64,000 bases of DNA from Paraburkholderia largidicola (lineage in GTDB: Bacteria > Pseudomonadota > Gammaproteobacteria > Burkholderiales > Burkholderiaceae). How positions within the stretch are numbered: position 1 is the stretch's first letter; each line of letters begins with the position of its first letter. The position numbers were made by a program, and so were the translations under genes. A model generated the notes under the pieces. The model ran no database searches. It worked only from the letters and a program-made list of their open reading frames with translations, and was not told the DNA's origin. This document shows, piece after piece, positions 43,301 to 50,730 of the stretch. The stretch spans positions 186,001 through 250,000 of the forward strand of contig NZ_AP023175.1 of NCBI RefSeq assembly GCF_013426895.1, written 5' to 3'.

Positions 43301-45038
43301 AGCACAGCAGTATCAGCAGCCGGTGTATGCGCAGCCGAACGATGCATACGCGAGCACGCCGTGGCCGATGTCGCCTCAGTCACAGGCCGCCGCGCAGGCA
43401 CAGGCGACACAGGGGATGAACGCGCAGCCTGCGTCGAAGAAGCGGACCACGAAGAACCCGCGCCCGATGAACAGCAATGCAGCGTATGCGCAGCAGCAGG
43501 GCGGTTATGCTCAGGGCGGATACGCGCAGGGCGGCGCTCCGCAACAGGGGTACGCGCAACCTTATCCGCAGCAGCAGGGTTATCCGCAGCAACCGTATCC
43601 CCAGCAGCCTTATCCGCAGCAGCGCGCGTATGCGCAACAGCCGTACCCGCCACAGCAGGCGTATCAGCAGCCTTACCAGCCGCAACCGCCGCAGCAGGCG
43701 TATGCGCAGCAGGGCTACACGAATCAGGGTTACGGTCTTGTGCCGTACATCCCGCAACCGCCCGCGCCGTATCCGACGCGCAACGCGCAGATGCAGGACG
43801 GACAGAACCGGCAATATCCGCAGCCGGCGCAGCCGCAGCCGTTGACCGTCGAGGAAGAACTCGCACAGATCAACCGCGAGCAGACCAGCACGGTGAGTGG
43901 CGGCATCCAGTTCCGCAATCGCGACGGCGAAAACGGCCTGTCGAACCTGACCGATATCGAAGTACCGCTGCAAGGCCGCATCCGCGCGGGCGATGGGCAT
44001 GTGACGGTCGAAGTCACGCCCGTCACGCTCGATGCCGGCACGGCGAGCAGCAGTTCGAACACGCTGGCCCGCTTCGGGTCCGCGCAAACCGATCAGACCA
44101 GCAACCCGTATGGCTCGCAGACGGCGACGGGCGTCGGTGTCGACGTCGGCTATCAGTATCGCGGCCTGAAAGCCGATGTCGGCGCGACGCCGTTCGGCTT
44201 TCGCGAGCAGAACATCGTTGGCGGCGTGCAGTACAAGGGCGGATTGACCGACAAGGTGTCGTACCGGCTGACGGCGGCACGCCGCGCCGTGACCGACAGC
44301 CTGTTGTCCTACGCCGGCGCGCGCGATGCGCTGACGAATCTGGAATGGGGCGGCGTGACGTCGAACGGCCTGCGCGCGGATATCGGCTGGGATGACGGCA
44401 CGAGCGGCCTGTACGCGAACCTGGCGGGGGACTATTACGATGGCCGTCATGTCGCGTCGAACAATTCGGTCAAGGGCGGCGGCGGCGTTTACACGCGCCT
44501 CTACAAGGACGCGGACCAGACCTTCACGGTCGGCGTGAACACCACGCTGATGCATTACAACAAGAATCTGTCGTACTTCACGTATGGTCAGGGCGGCTAC
44601 TTCAGCCCGCAGCAGTATGCGATCCTGAATTTGCCGATCGAATGGACCGGGCGCAACGGGCCCTTCGCCTACGATCTGAAGGCGTCGATCGGCGTGCAGC
44701 ATTACCGTCAGGACGATTCGCCTTACTTCCCGCTTGATCCCAATCTGCAGAGCGATGCCGCCTCGCGATTCGCAAGTGCGAAACAGCCTGTGCCCGATAC
44801 GAATGCGGCCTACCCAGGTCAGAGCAAGACGGGCGTGTCTTACTCGATCGATGCCGTCGGCGAGTATCAGCTGGCGCCGCAACTGACGGTCGGCGCGGCG
44901 GCGTCGTTCGGCAACGCGTACGAGTATCGCGAGTTCGTCGCGGCCGTCTACGTGCGGTATGCGTTCACCAAGCAGACCGGCTTACCCGTCTTCCCGCCTT
45001 CGCCGTTGCGGTCGTCGTACCTTCCCGTAAACGACTGA
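40308..45038 (+). CDS. bcsC: Cellulose export protein BcsC with large Gln/Tyr-rich insert, 1576 aa
   Basis: The ATG at 40308 has GGGAGAA and a signal peptide ending AFA-QA. Residues ~35-850 are tandem TPRs in the periplasm, and the last ~350 residues (from about 1225) form the outer-membrane beta-barrel. Between them, about 965-1145 is a low-complexity region of Gln, Tyr, Pro, Ala and Gly in repeats such as QQPYQQ, GGYAQ and YPQQPYPQQ, followed by a Pro-rich tail to ~1180. E. coli BcsC is near 1150 residues; the excess is largely this segment. The role of the insert is unknown. Confidence 0.94.
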   Translation: MPIRQRALVIGVALTLGAGAAASAFAQAQPQPNDPMNVLIDQGKYWQSHKRGDLAEQAWLKVLRIDPKQPDALYGMGIVMSDRKDGAGAQQYLARLRQAAPNYPNIDELARRLGQSSPTDQAVNDARRLAQAGQQASAAQAYRQALGPKPTNPQLALEYYQTLGSSPQGWEEARRGLEQLAREHPDDPRFTLAYAQHLTYREANRREGIEQLAQLSKDSVVGAQAKAAWRQALLWLGVRASDAPLFQAYLSAVPDDAAVKARADSIAEQDRHASERAQQNAGADARGRTIADGFAALDRGDLVTAKARFTSVLASAPNDGDALGGMGVALLKQEQFAQARDYLLRASQQGGAARWREALNSATYWMYTSEGLGEQSNGNLTQAKASFEKAIAVSPGDVTAQTALGDLLMQSGDPRGAEAAFRMALRRQADNPDAIRGLVGALAAQGRGDEALSFANQLTDEQRKKVGGADRLRGEAQAAQARAAEARGDLGTARSLFEDALLSNPDDPWLRLDLARIYAKQGAYANAKSIMDGLIALHPDMPDAFYASALLAADMQDWRYGLSQLERIPLNKRTDAMAVLQHRLWVHQQCDEAVALAKSGRVAQARGLLQNAEPIAGTNAELIGAIASAYVNTGDTPRALMMVRSAVARAPNDPGLLLTDAGILLNAGQDIELGEVMRRLASMQLTGQQRSDFEKINVAIVVRRTDALRQSNDLASAYDVLSPWLAARPNDPDILAALARLYTANNDNANALATYRLALVQNPTDMGLLLNAAGAATQIRKFDFAESTLKQALRIAPNNPDALAAMGRMYRAQGRNSLAAQYFQRSLIAQNAPLARPGATAAGANGQPVPSGWDVPLRPRGPIPLPGTNPFANRASADASNSVPFPAQNTGLTTQPSSMPAMPVYIPPTQPVTAPYAPYVAPQPASQINSLETLAPQAAVTGSETPDADGYGPDQYGSSQSGGGLAPGQAYPAQGYAQQPYQQPYQQGYQQGYQQQAPAQQYQQPVYAQPNDAYASTPWPMSPQSQAAAQAQATQGMNAQPASKKRTTKNPRPMNSNAAYAQQQGGYAQGGYAQGGAPQQGYAQPYPQQQGYPQQPYPQQPYPQQRAYAQQPYPPQQAYQQPYQPQPPQQAYAQQGYTNQGYGLVPYIPQPPAPYPTRNAQMQDGQNRQYPQPAQPQPLTVEEELAQINREQTSTVSGGIQFRNRDGENGLSNLTDIEVPLQGRIRAGDGHVTVEVTPVTLDAGTASSSSNTLARFGSAQTDQTSNPYGSQTATGVGVDVGYQYRGLKADVGATPFGFREQNIVGGVQYKGGLTDKVSYRLTAARRAVTDSLLSYAGARDALTNLEWGGVTSNGLRADIGWDDGTSGLYANLAGDYYDGRHVASNNSVKGGGGVYTRLYKDADQTFTVGVNTTLMHYNKNLSYFTYGQGGYFSPQQYAILNLPIEWTGRNGPFAYDLKASIGVQHYRQDDSPYFPLDPNLQSDAASRFASAKQPVPDTNAAYPGQSKTGVSYSIDAVGEYQLAPQLTVGAAASFGNAYEYREFVAAVYVRYAFTKQTGLPVFPPSPLRSSYLPVND
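43200..43740 (+). repeat. In-frame low-complexity repeats coding the BcsC Gln/Tyr-rich segment
   Basis: Imperfect tandem DNA repeats built from CAGCAG, TATCAG and CCGTAT-like units encode YQQ, YAQ and YPQQPY peptides. Two blocks are visible (43200-43345 and 43480-43730) separated by an ordinary-looking stretch. Such repeats tend to vary in length between strains. Confidence 0.75.
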
Positions 45039-45049
45039 GCGCGTTCTCT

Positions 45050-45083
45050 GAAGAAGCAGCGCGGTGACCGCGTTGCTTTCTTC
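45050..45083 (+). terminator. Terminator of the cellulose operon
   Basis: GAAGAAGCAGCGCGGT and ACCGCGTTGCTTTCTTC form a nearly perfect stem-loop 12 bp after the bcsC stop, with only a GA loop and a T-rich 3' arm. It is well placed to end the bcs transcript. Confidence 0.65.
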
Positions 45084-45343
45084 ATCGTCTCCCTTTTCGC
45101 CGCAAGAATGCCTGCGCGATCCGACGTCCGGACGGCAGCAGGCACTTCGCACGCACGTTTTTTTGCGTCCCACTACAATCAGTTGACCCGATCCCTGAAT
45201 GTGCATGCGTAACAGGTTGACGTAGTGCGTATGCACTTGCTGGCCTCGCATGATTAGCGCGTCACGTCTAACAAAGCGCGGTTGTCGACCGGATTTTGTT
45301 GGGCGTCGGCGGATAAACAAAAACCCCACTTACGGATACGCTC
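45084..45343. promoter_or_regulatory. Upstream region of the molybdenum hydroxylase operon
   Basis: 260 bp without a gene. GTGCATGCG (45201-45209) and CGTATGCAC (45228-45236) make an 8/9 dyad with an 18-nt spacer about 110 bp before the first gene, a possible operator. A run of seven T at 45162-45168 has no matching hairpin. Confidence 0.4.
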
Positions 45344-45799
45344 ATGGCAACGCTGAACATCAACGGCCAGTCTCATACCATCGACGCGCCGCCCGACATG
45401 CCCGTGCTCTGGGCGCTGCGCGATATCGTCGGTCTCACGGGAACGAAGTTCGGCTGCGGCATTGCGCAATGCGGCGCCTGCACCGTGCATCTGGATGGCG
45501 TTGCCGTGCGCTCGTGCGTGCTGCCCATCGCGGCCGTCGGCGACAAGAAGATCACGACGATCGAAGCCGTCGGCAACACGCCCGCGGGCAAGAAAGTGCA
45601 GGCGGCGTGGCGGCATCTCGACGTCGTGCAATGCGGCTACTGTCAGTCCGGACAGGTGATGCAGGCGGCTTCGCTGCTCGCGCAGAACCCCAACCCGAGC
45701 GATGCCGATATCGACGCGGCCATGGCAGGCAACATCTGCCGCTGCGGCACGTACAACCGCATCCGCGCTGCTGTCAAGCAGGCAGCGAAGGAGGCGTGA
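45344..45799 (+). CDS. Molybdenum hydroxylase 2Fe-2S subunit (isoquinoline 1-oxidoreductase alpha-like), 151 aa
   Basis: A small electron-transfer subunit of the xanthine oxidase family. It holds the plant-type 2Fe-2S motif [15 protein letters not shown] and, after it, CGYCQSGQ with CRCGTY for the second cluster. It lies 1 bp before the large subunit gene and upstream of a tri-haem cytochrome, a gene set known from bacterial isoquinoline/aldehyde oxidoreductases that pass electrons to the respiratory chain. The substrate cannot be determined. Confidence 0.92.
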   Translation: MATLNINGQSHTIDAPPDMPVLWALRDIVGLTGTKFGCGIAQCGACTVHLDGVAVRSCVLPIAAVGDKKITTIEAVGNTPAGKKVQAAWRHLDVVQCGYCQSGQVMQAASLLAQNPNPSDADIDAAMAGNICRCGTYNRIRAAVKQAAKEA

Positions 45800-45800
45800 C

Positions 45801-48038
45801 ATGTCGCAAGGACTGCTCGATGCACAAAACGGCAAGCCGCGCGACGACGATGCCGCGCGAGTCACACGCCGTGCGTTTTTGAAATTCAGTGCGAGCGTCG
45901 CTGCCATGGCGGGCGGCGGCCTGATGCTCGGCTTCAGCATGCCTGCGCAAAGCCAGGGCGATGTGCGCAAGTCCGTGATCGGCGGCGATGGTGTCGAGAC
46001 GCCGCAAAGCGGCGTGCTCGCGGCGAACGCATTCGTGCAGATCGACACGGCGGGCAAGGTCACGCTGATCATCCCGAAGGTCGAGATGGGACAAGGCGTG
46101 TACACGTCGATCCCGATGCTGATCGCGGAAGAACTCGAAGTGCCGCTCGACAGCGTGACGATCGACCATGCGCCGCCCGACGAATCGCGCTTCACAGACC
46201 CGCTGCTCGGCGGCCAGCTGACGGGTGGCTCGACGTCGATCCGCTATGCATGGGAACCGATGCGGCGCGCGGGCGCGACCACGCGCGTGCTGCTCATCAA
46301 CGCGGCCGCGCAGCAATGGCAGGTCGACCCGGCGTCGTGCCATGCCGAGAACGGCCAGGTGATTCACGCGGACACGAAGCGCAGCATTGCCTACGGCCAA
46401 CTCGTCGATGCCGCGGCGAAGCTGCCCGTGCCGCAGAACGTGCCGTTGAAGGACCCGAAAGACTTCAAGCTGATCGGCACGCAGGCGAAGCGGCTCGATT
46501 CGCCCGAGAAGGTGGACGGCAGCGCGATGTTCGGCCTCGACGTGCGTCTGCCCGACATGGTCTATGCGGCCATCGTCAATTGTCCGGTGTTCGGCGGGAC
46601 GCTTGCCAGCGTCGACGATACGGCCGCAAAGAAGATTCCCGGCGTGCGGCAGATCGTGAAGTTCGACAACGGCGTTGCCGTGATCGGCGATCACACGTGG
46701 GCTGCGAAACGCGGCGCGTCGGCGTTGAAAGTCACATGGAACGAAGGTGCGGGCGCGGCCGTGTCGATGAAGACGATCGTCGACGACATGGAGAAGGCGT
46801 CGCAGAACAACGGTGCGGTTGCGCGCAAGGACGGCGATGTCAATAACGCGTTCTCGCAGGCGAAGACGCGCGTGGATGCCGTCTATCAGCAGCCGTTCCT
46901 TGCGCACGCAACGATGGAACCGGTCAACTGCACGGTGCACGTGAAGCCCGATAGCTGTGAGATCTGGGTCGGCACCCAGGTGCCCACGCGGGCGCGCGAT
47001 GCGGGCGCGAAGGTGACGGGGCTGCCGCCGGACAAGATCGTCGTGCACAACTTCCTGCTCGGCGGCGGCTTCGGACGCAGGCTCGAATTCGACATGGTCA
47101 CGCAGGCCGTGAAAGTGGCCAAGCAGCTGAACGTGCCCGTGAAGGTGACGTGGACGCGCGAGGAAGATATCCAGCACGACATGTATCGCCCGTACTACTA
47201 CGACAAGATTTCGGCGGGGCTCGACGCGAATGGGAAGCCGATTGCGTGGCAGCACCGCATCGTCGGTTCGTCGATTCTGTCGCGCTTCGCGCCGCCTGCC
47301 GTGAAGAACGGCGTCGATCCCGACGCCGTCGAAGTGGCCGCCGATCTGCCGTACGACCTGCCGAATCAGATCATCGATTACGTGCGTCAGGAGCCGCACG
47401 CCATACCCACCGCGTTCTGGCGCGGCGTGGGTCCGACGCGCGGCACGTTCGTCGTCGAGAGCTTCATCGACGAACTCGCGGCGCAGACGAAGACCGATCC
47501 CGTCAAGTATCGGCGCGACCTGCTGGGCAAATCGCCGCGTGCGTTGAACGTGCTGAACGTCGCGACGCAGGCGGCGGGCTGGGGCAACACGGTGCCGAAG
47601 GGACAGGGGCGCGGGGTGTCGGTGATGCACGCGTTCGGCAGCTTCTTTTCGATGGTGGCCGACGTCACGGTCGATCAGGGCGAGGTGAGGGTGAATCGCG
47701 TGGTGTGCGCCGTCGATTGCGGGATGGTGGTCAATCCGAACACGGTGGAAGCGCAGATTCAGGGCGGCATTATCTTCGCGATCACGGCGGCGCTGTACAG
47801 CGAGATCACGATCGATCGCGGCCGCGTGCAGCAGAGCAACTTCACGGACTACAGGATTCTGCGCATCAACGAAACGCCGACCATCGACGTGCATATCGTG
47901 AAGAGCAGCGAGGCGCCGGGCGGCATCGGCGAGCCGGGGACGGCTGCGGCGCAGCCGGCGATCGCCAACGCGATCTATGCGGCGACGGGCAAGCGGTTGC
48001 GGCAGTTGCCGGTCGGTAACCAGTTGATGAACGCGTAA
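45801..48038 (+). CDS. Molybdopterin-binding subunit of molybdenum hydroxylase (IorB-like), 745 aa
   Basis: The catalytic large subunit with a single-chain Mo domain. Tat signal TRRAFLKFSASVAAMAGGG near residues 16-35 shows export. Mo-cofactor segments include VEMGQGVYTSIPMLIAEEL, GGGFGRRLEFD and, near the C-terminus, GGIGEPGTAAAQPAIANAIY with the conserved active-site Glu. The start ATG 45801 fits the Tat leader; an earlier frame overlaps the small subunit. It pairs with the 2Fe-2S subunit and the cytochrome c gene. Substrate likely an aldehyde or N-heterocycle. Confidence 0.9.
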   Translation: MSQGLLDAQNGKPRDDDAARVTRRAFLKFSASVAAMAGGGLMLGFSMPAQSQGDVRKSVIGGDGVETPQSGVLAANAFVQIDTAGKVTLIIPKVEMGQGVYTSIPMLIAEELEVPLDSVTIDHAPPDESRFTDPLLGGQLTGGSTSIRYAWEPMRRAGATTRVLLINAAAQQWQVDPASCHAENGQVIHADTKRSIAYGQLVDAAAKLPVPQNVPLKDPKDFKLIGTQAKRLDSPEKVDGSAMFGLDVRLPDMVYAAIVNCPVFGGTLASVDDTAAKKIPGVRQIVKFDNGVAVIGDHTWAAKRGASALKVTWNEGAGAAVSMKTIVDDMEKASQNNGAVARKDGDVNNAFSQAKTRVDAVYQQPFLAHATMEPVNCTVHVKPDSCEIWVGTQVPTRARDAGAKVTGLPPDKIVVHNFLLGGGFGRRLEFDMVTQAVKVAKQLNVPVKVTWTREEDIQHDMYRPYYYDKISAGLDANGKPIAWQHRIVGSSILSRFAPPAVKNGVDPDAVEVAADLPYDLPNQIIDYVRQEPHAIPTAFWRGVGPTRGTFVVESFIDELAAQTKTDPVKYRRDLLGKSPRALNVLNVATQAAGWGNTVPKGQGRGVSVMHAFGSFFSMVADVTVDQGEVRVNRVVCAVDCGMVVNPNTVEAQIQGGIIFAITAALYSEITIDRGRVQQSNFTDYRILRINETPTIDVHIVKSSEAPGGIGEPGTAAAQPAIANAIYAATGKRLRQLPVGNQLMNA

Positions 48039-48048
48039 GGGGCCGACG

Positions 48049-49320
48049 ATGAAAACGACATTGAAGGCATTAGCGCTTGCGGCTGGATTGATCGGTTCGT
48101 TCGCGCTCCCCGCGTTGTCTCACGCCGCCGACGATGCGCTCGTCACACGTGGCGAATATCTGGCGAAGGCGGGCGACTGCATCGCGTGCCACTCGGTGCC
48201 GCACGGCAAAGCGTTCACCGGCGGCCTGAAAATGATGACGCCGATGGGCGCGATCTACTCGACCAACATTACGCCTGATCCGGAGACGGGCATCGGCCAG
48301 TACAGCGAGGACGACTTCAAGCGTGCGATGCGCGAGGGGATCGCGAAGGACGGCCACAACCTGTATCCGGCGATGCCGTATCCGTCTTACGCGAAGGTCA
48401 ACGACGACGACATGCATGCGCTGTACGCGTATTTCATGAAAGGTGTCGCGCCCGTGAAGCAGGCGAACCGCGAGCCGGACATCAAGTGGCCGTTGAACAT
48501 GCGCTGGCCACTGAAGTTCTGGAACATGGTCTTTCTGGAGAAAGGCGTGTATCAGGACAAGACGGGCAAGGACGTCGCATGGAATCGTGGCGCGTATCTG
48601 ATTCAGGGTCTCGGGCATTGTGGTTCATGTCATACGCCGCGCGGCGTTGCGTTCCAGGAGAAGGCGCTCGATGAAAGCGGCGCGCTGTATCTGTCGGGCA
48701 GCCCGATCGACAACTGGTTCGCGTCGAACCTGACGGGCGAGCACAACGTGGGTCTGGGTCGCTGGTCGGAGGCGGATGTCGCGCAGTTTCTGAAGACGGG
48801 CGCGAATCAGCATGCGTCGGCGTTCGGTTCGATGACGGATGTGATCAACAACAGCACGCAGACGCTGTCGGATGTCGATGTGGCGGCGATGTCGCGGTAT
48901 CTGAAGTCGCTGCCGGCGGCGGGAGGTTCAGGCGGCCCGGCTTATGCGTATGACGCGAAGGCGACCAAGGTGTCACTGACGCGGCCTGCCAATGATGCTG
49001 GTGCGCGGGTTTATACGGCGTTCTGCATGCATTGTCATGGGGTGGATGGGCGTGGGTTTGCGCCGATGCTGGCGCCGCTGGCTGGGAATCCTAATGTGCT
49101 GGAGAAGAATGCTTCTTCGTTGATCAATGTCACGCTTAATGGGACTGGGGATCTTGTGATTGGTGGGGTGCCTGCTGCGTATCCTATGCCCAAGTATGGG
49201 CCTGTGTTGAGTGATCAGCAGATTGCTGATGTGCTGACCTTTATCCGGGCTGGATGGAATAATGGGGCGCCTGGGGTTGGTGCTGGGGATGTGGCTAAGG
49301 TTCGGAAAGCTACTCAGTAG
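48049..49320 (+). CDS. Tri-haem cytochrome c (dehydrogenase electron acceptor subunit), 423 aa
   Basis: A periplasmic cytochrome with a signal peptide ending SHA-AD. There are three CxxCH haem sites: CIACH near residue 44, CGSCH near 190 and CMHCH near 326, matching the cytochrome subunit of membrane alcohol/aldehyde dehydrogenases. It starts 10 bp after the Mo subunit and presumably accepts its electrons and passes them to a quinol or oxidase. A Met or other axial ligand was not traced for each haem. Confidence 0.92.
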   Translation: MKTTLKALALAAGLIGSFALPALSHAADDALVTRGEYLAKAGDCIACHSVPHGKAFTGGLKMMTPMGAIYSTNITPDPETGIGQYSEDDFKRAMREGIAKDGHNLYPAMPYPSYAKVNDDDMHALYAYFMKGVAPVKQANREPDIKWPLNMRWPLKFWNMVFLEKGVYQDKTGKDVAWNRGAYLIQGLGHCGSCHTPRGVAFQEKALDESGALYLSGSPIDNWFASNLTGEHNVGLGRWSEADVAQFLKTGANQHASAFGSMTDVINNSTQTLSDVDVAAMSRYLKSLPAAGGSGGPAYAYDAKATKVSLTRPANDAGARVYTAFCMHCHGVDGRGFAPMLAPLAGNPNVLEKNASSLINVTLNGTGDLVIGGVPAAYPMPKYGPVLSDQQIADVLTFIRAGWNNGAPGVGAGDVAKVRKATQ

Positions 49321-49323
49321 AGG

Positions 49324-49656
49324 GGTTTTTTTGTCTGCGGACGCTGGGGGTGCCTTTGCTTTTGCTTACGCTGGCATCCACGTTTTGTTATCGGTGCTTC
49401 AAGCGTTGCCCCTGTGCGGGGCGGCACCTACTTTTCTTTGCCGCCGCAAAGAAAAGTAGGCAAAAGAAAGCGGCTCACACCGCCAGCCCGTGTTTCTATC
49501 CACGGGCCCCCAACGTCCCCACACTCCACACGGCAGTGCCCTGGTCAGTGCTCGTTGCCAACGCTTCGAACAGATGCCTCACCCGCTTCAGACACCCGCA
49601 CAAGAGCCAGCGGCAGCGACTGGTATGTGCCGCCCAGGTGGCAAACTGTATGTAGG
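49324..49656 (+). repeat. 333-bp non-coding repeat, copy 1
   Basis: Begins GGTTTTTTTGTCTGCGGA and ends with the segment CCGCCCAGGTGGCAAACTGT plus ATGTAGG. It contains a perfect hairpin, CCTACTTTTCTTTG (49427-49440) / CAAAGAAAAGTAGG (49447-49460). A diverged copy lies in opposite orientation at 49740-50072; similarity is near-complete in the outer ~165 bp and patchy inside. Sequences of this kind are dispersed in Burkholderia-group genomes in my recollection. Apparent ORFs in it are repeat-derived. Confidence 0.8.
49427..49460. terminator. Perfect 14-bp stem-loop inside repeat copy 1
   Basis: CCTACTTTTCTTTG and CAAAGAAAAGTAGG with a CCGCCG loop form a fully paired hairpin about 110 bp after the cytochrome gene. 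It may act as a transcription stop or mRNA-stabilising structure on either strand; the same hairpin recurs at 49938-49971. Confidence 0.5.
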
Positions 49657-49739
49657 CCCAGCTACTTCACCCGCCTCACTTCGGACCGATAGCGCACGCG
49701 CCCCACCCTGTAAGAGCGCCAGGCTATACCACGCGACTA

Positions 49740-50072
49740 CCTACACACAGTTTGCCACCTGGGCGGCGGTGGACTGTCTGGCTCGGCGTACTGTAGTGCG
49801 GGAGCGTGAAGCGGGTGAGGCGCACGGCCAGAGCGCTGGCAACGAACGCGAACGGGAAAGTTGCCGTGTGAAGCGTAAGACCCGCTGGGGGCCCTCAGGC
49901 AGGAACAAGGATTGGCGGTGTGAGCCGCTTTCTTTTGCCTACTTTTCTTTGCGGCGGCAAAGAAAAGTAGGTGCCGCCCCGCACAGGGGCGACGCGTGAA
50001 GCACGCAAACAAAACGCGGATGCCAGCGCAAACACAAGCGTACCTACCCCAGCATCCGCAGACAAAAAAACC
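49740..50072 (-). repeat. 333-bp non-coding repeat, copy 2 (inverted)
   Basis: Reverse-complement counterpart of 49324-49656 with exactly the same overall span; outer 18 bp (50055-50072) are identical in complement. The internal hairpin is CCTACTTTTCTTTG (49938-49951) / CAAAGAAAAGTAGG (49958-49971). The copies are separated by 83 bp that show no features. The pair lies between the converging cytochrome and ABC-permease genes; its outer T-tracts could terminate transcription from both sides. Confidence 0.8.
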
Positions 50073-50073
50073 A

Positions 50074-50730
50074 CTAACGCTGCTGCGCGATTTTCTGCCT
50101 CCGCTCAAGCACCCTTGCATACCACGTAAGCGGAAAGCACATAGCAAAATACAAAAGCGCGACCATGCCATAAATAGGAAACGGCCGGAACGCAGCATTA
50201 GTAATCATGGTCCCGGTTTTAGTGAGTTCGGTGAACCCAATAATAGAAGTCAGAGCCGTGCTCTTAACAACCTGAACCAGAAACCCGACAGTCGGCGCAA
50301 CAGCAATCTTCAAGGCCTGCGGCCAGACAATAAACCGTAACTGCTGAGAAAACGTCATCCCGAGACTGGCACCCGCAGCCCACTGCCCGCGAGGCACAGC
50401 CTCAACACACCCACGCCAGATATCAGCGAGATAAGCACTGGTATAGAGCGTCAAGGTAACCGTAGCCGCGACCCAGGGCGACACATCGACCCCCATCAAC
50501 GGCAACCCAAAAAACGCAAGAAACAGCTGCATCAGCAACGGCGTGCCCTGAAACAGCTCCACATACAAGACGACAACACGCCTGAGCCAGGGCAAAGGCG
50601 ACACGCGCATCGCGAGCAACACCAACCCGACAACGCCGCCCCCAACAAACGCAATCAACGACAGCAATACCGTCCACCGCGCCGCGAGCAACAGATTCCG
50701 CGCAATATCCCAAAGCGTAAATTCGATCAT
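50074..50730 (-). CDS. Polar amino-acid ABC transporter permease, 218 aa
   Basis: An HisM-type inner-membrane permease with about five hydrophobic segments. The EAA-loop signature is QWAAGASLGMTFSQQLRFIVWPQALKIAVAP, the docking site for an ATPase. FQGTPLLMQLFLAFFG is typical of the polar amino-acid family. It overlaps the next upstream permease gene by 4 bp. No ATPase gene is in this cluster. Substrate unknown, probably an amino acid. Confidence 0.9.
   Translation of the reverse strand: MIEFTLWDIARNLLLAARWTVLLSLIAFVGGGVVGLVLLAMRVSPLPWLRRVVVLYVELFQGTPLLMQLFLAFFGLPLMGVDVSPWVAATVTLTLYTSAYLADIWRGCVEAVPRGQWAAGASLGMTFSQQLRFIVWPQALKIAVAPTVGFLVQVVKSTALTSIIGFTELTKTGTMITNAAFRPFPIYGMVALLYFAMCFPLTWYARVLERRQKIAQQR

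Noticed and set aside
43380..44882. 500-codon antisense frame over the BcsC repeat and barrel
   Set aside because: Its Leu/Arg repeats are the complement of the Gln/Tyr repeats; no independent evidence of coding.
45774..47894. 706-codon open frame antisense to the Mo-subunit gene
   Set aside because: Third-position GC shadow; His/Arg-rich with no domain, opposite a clearly conserved enzyme.
49350..50198. Small ORFs encoding AGRHLLFFAAAKKSRQKK-like peptides on both strands
   Set aside because: They are translations of the two copies of the 333-bp repeat and its hairpin, and one extends into the permease gene's opposite strand.
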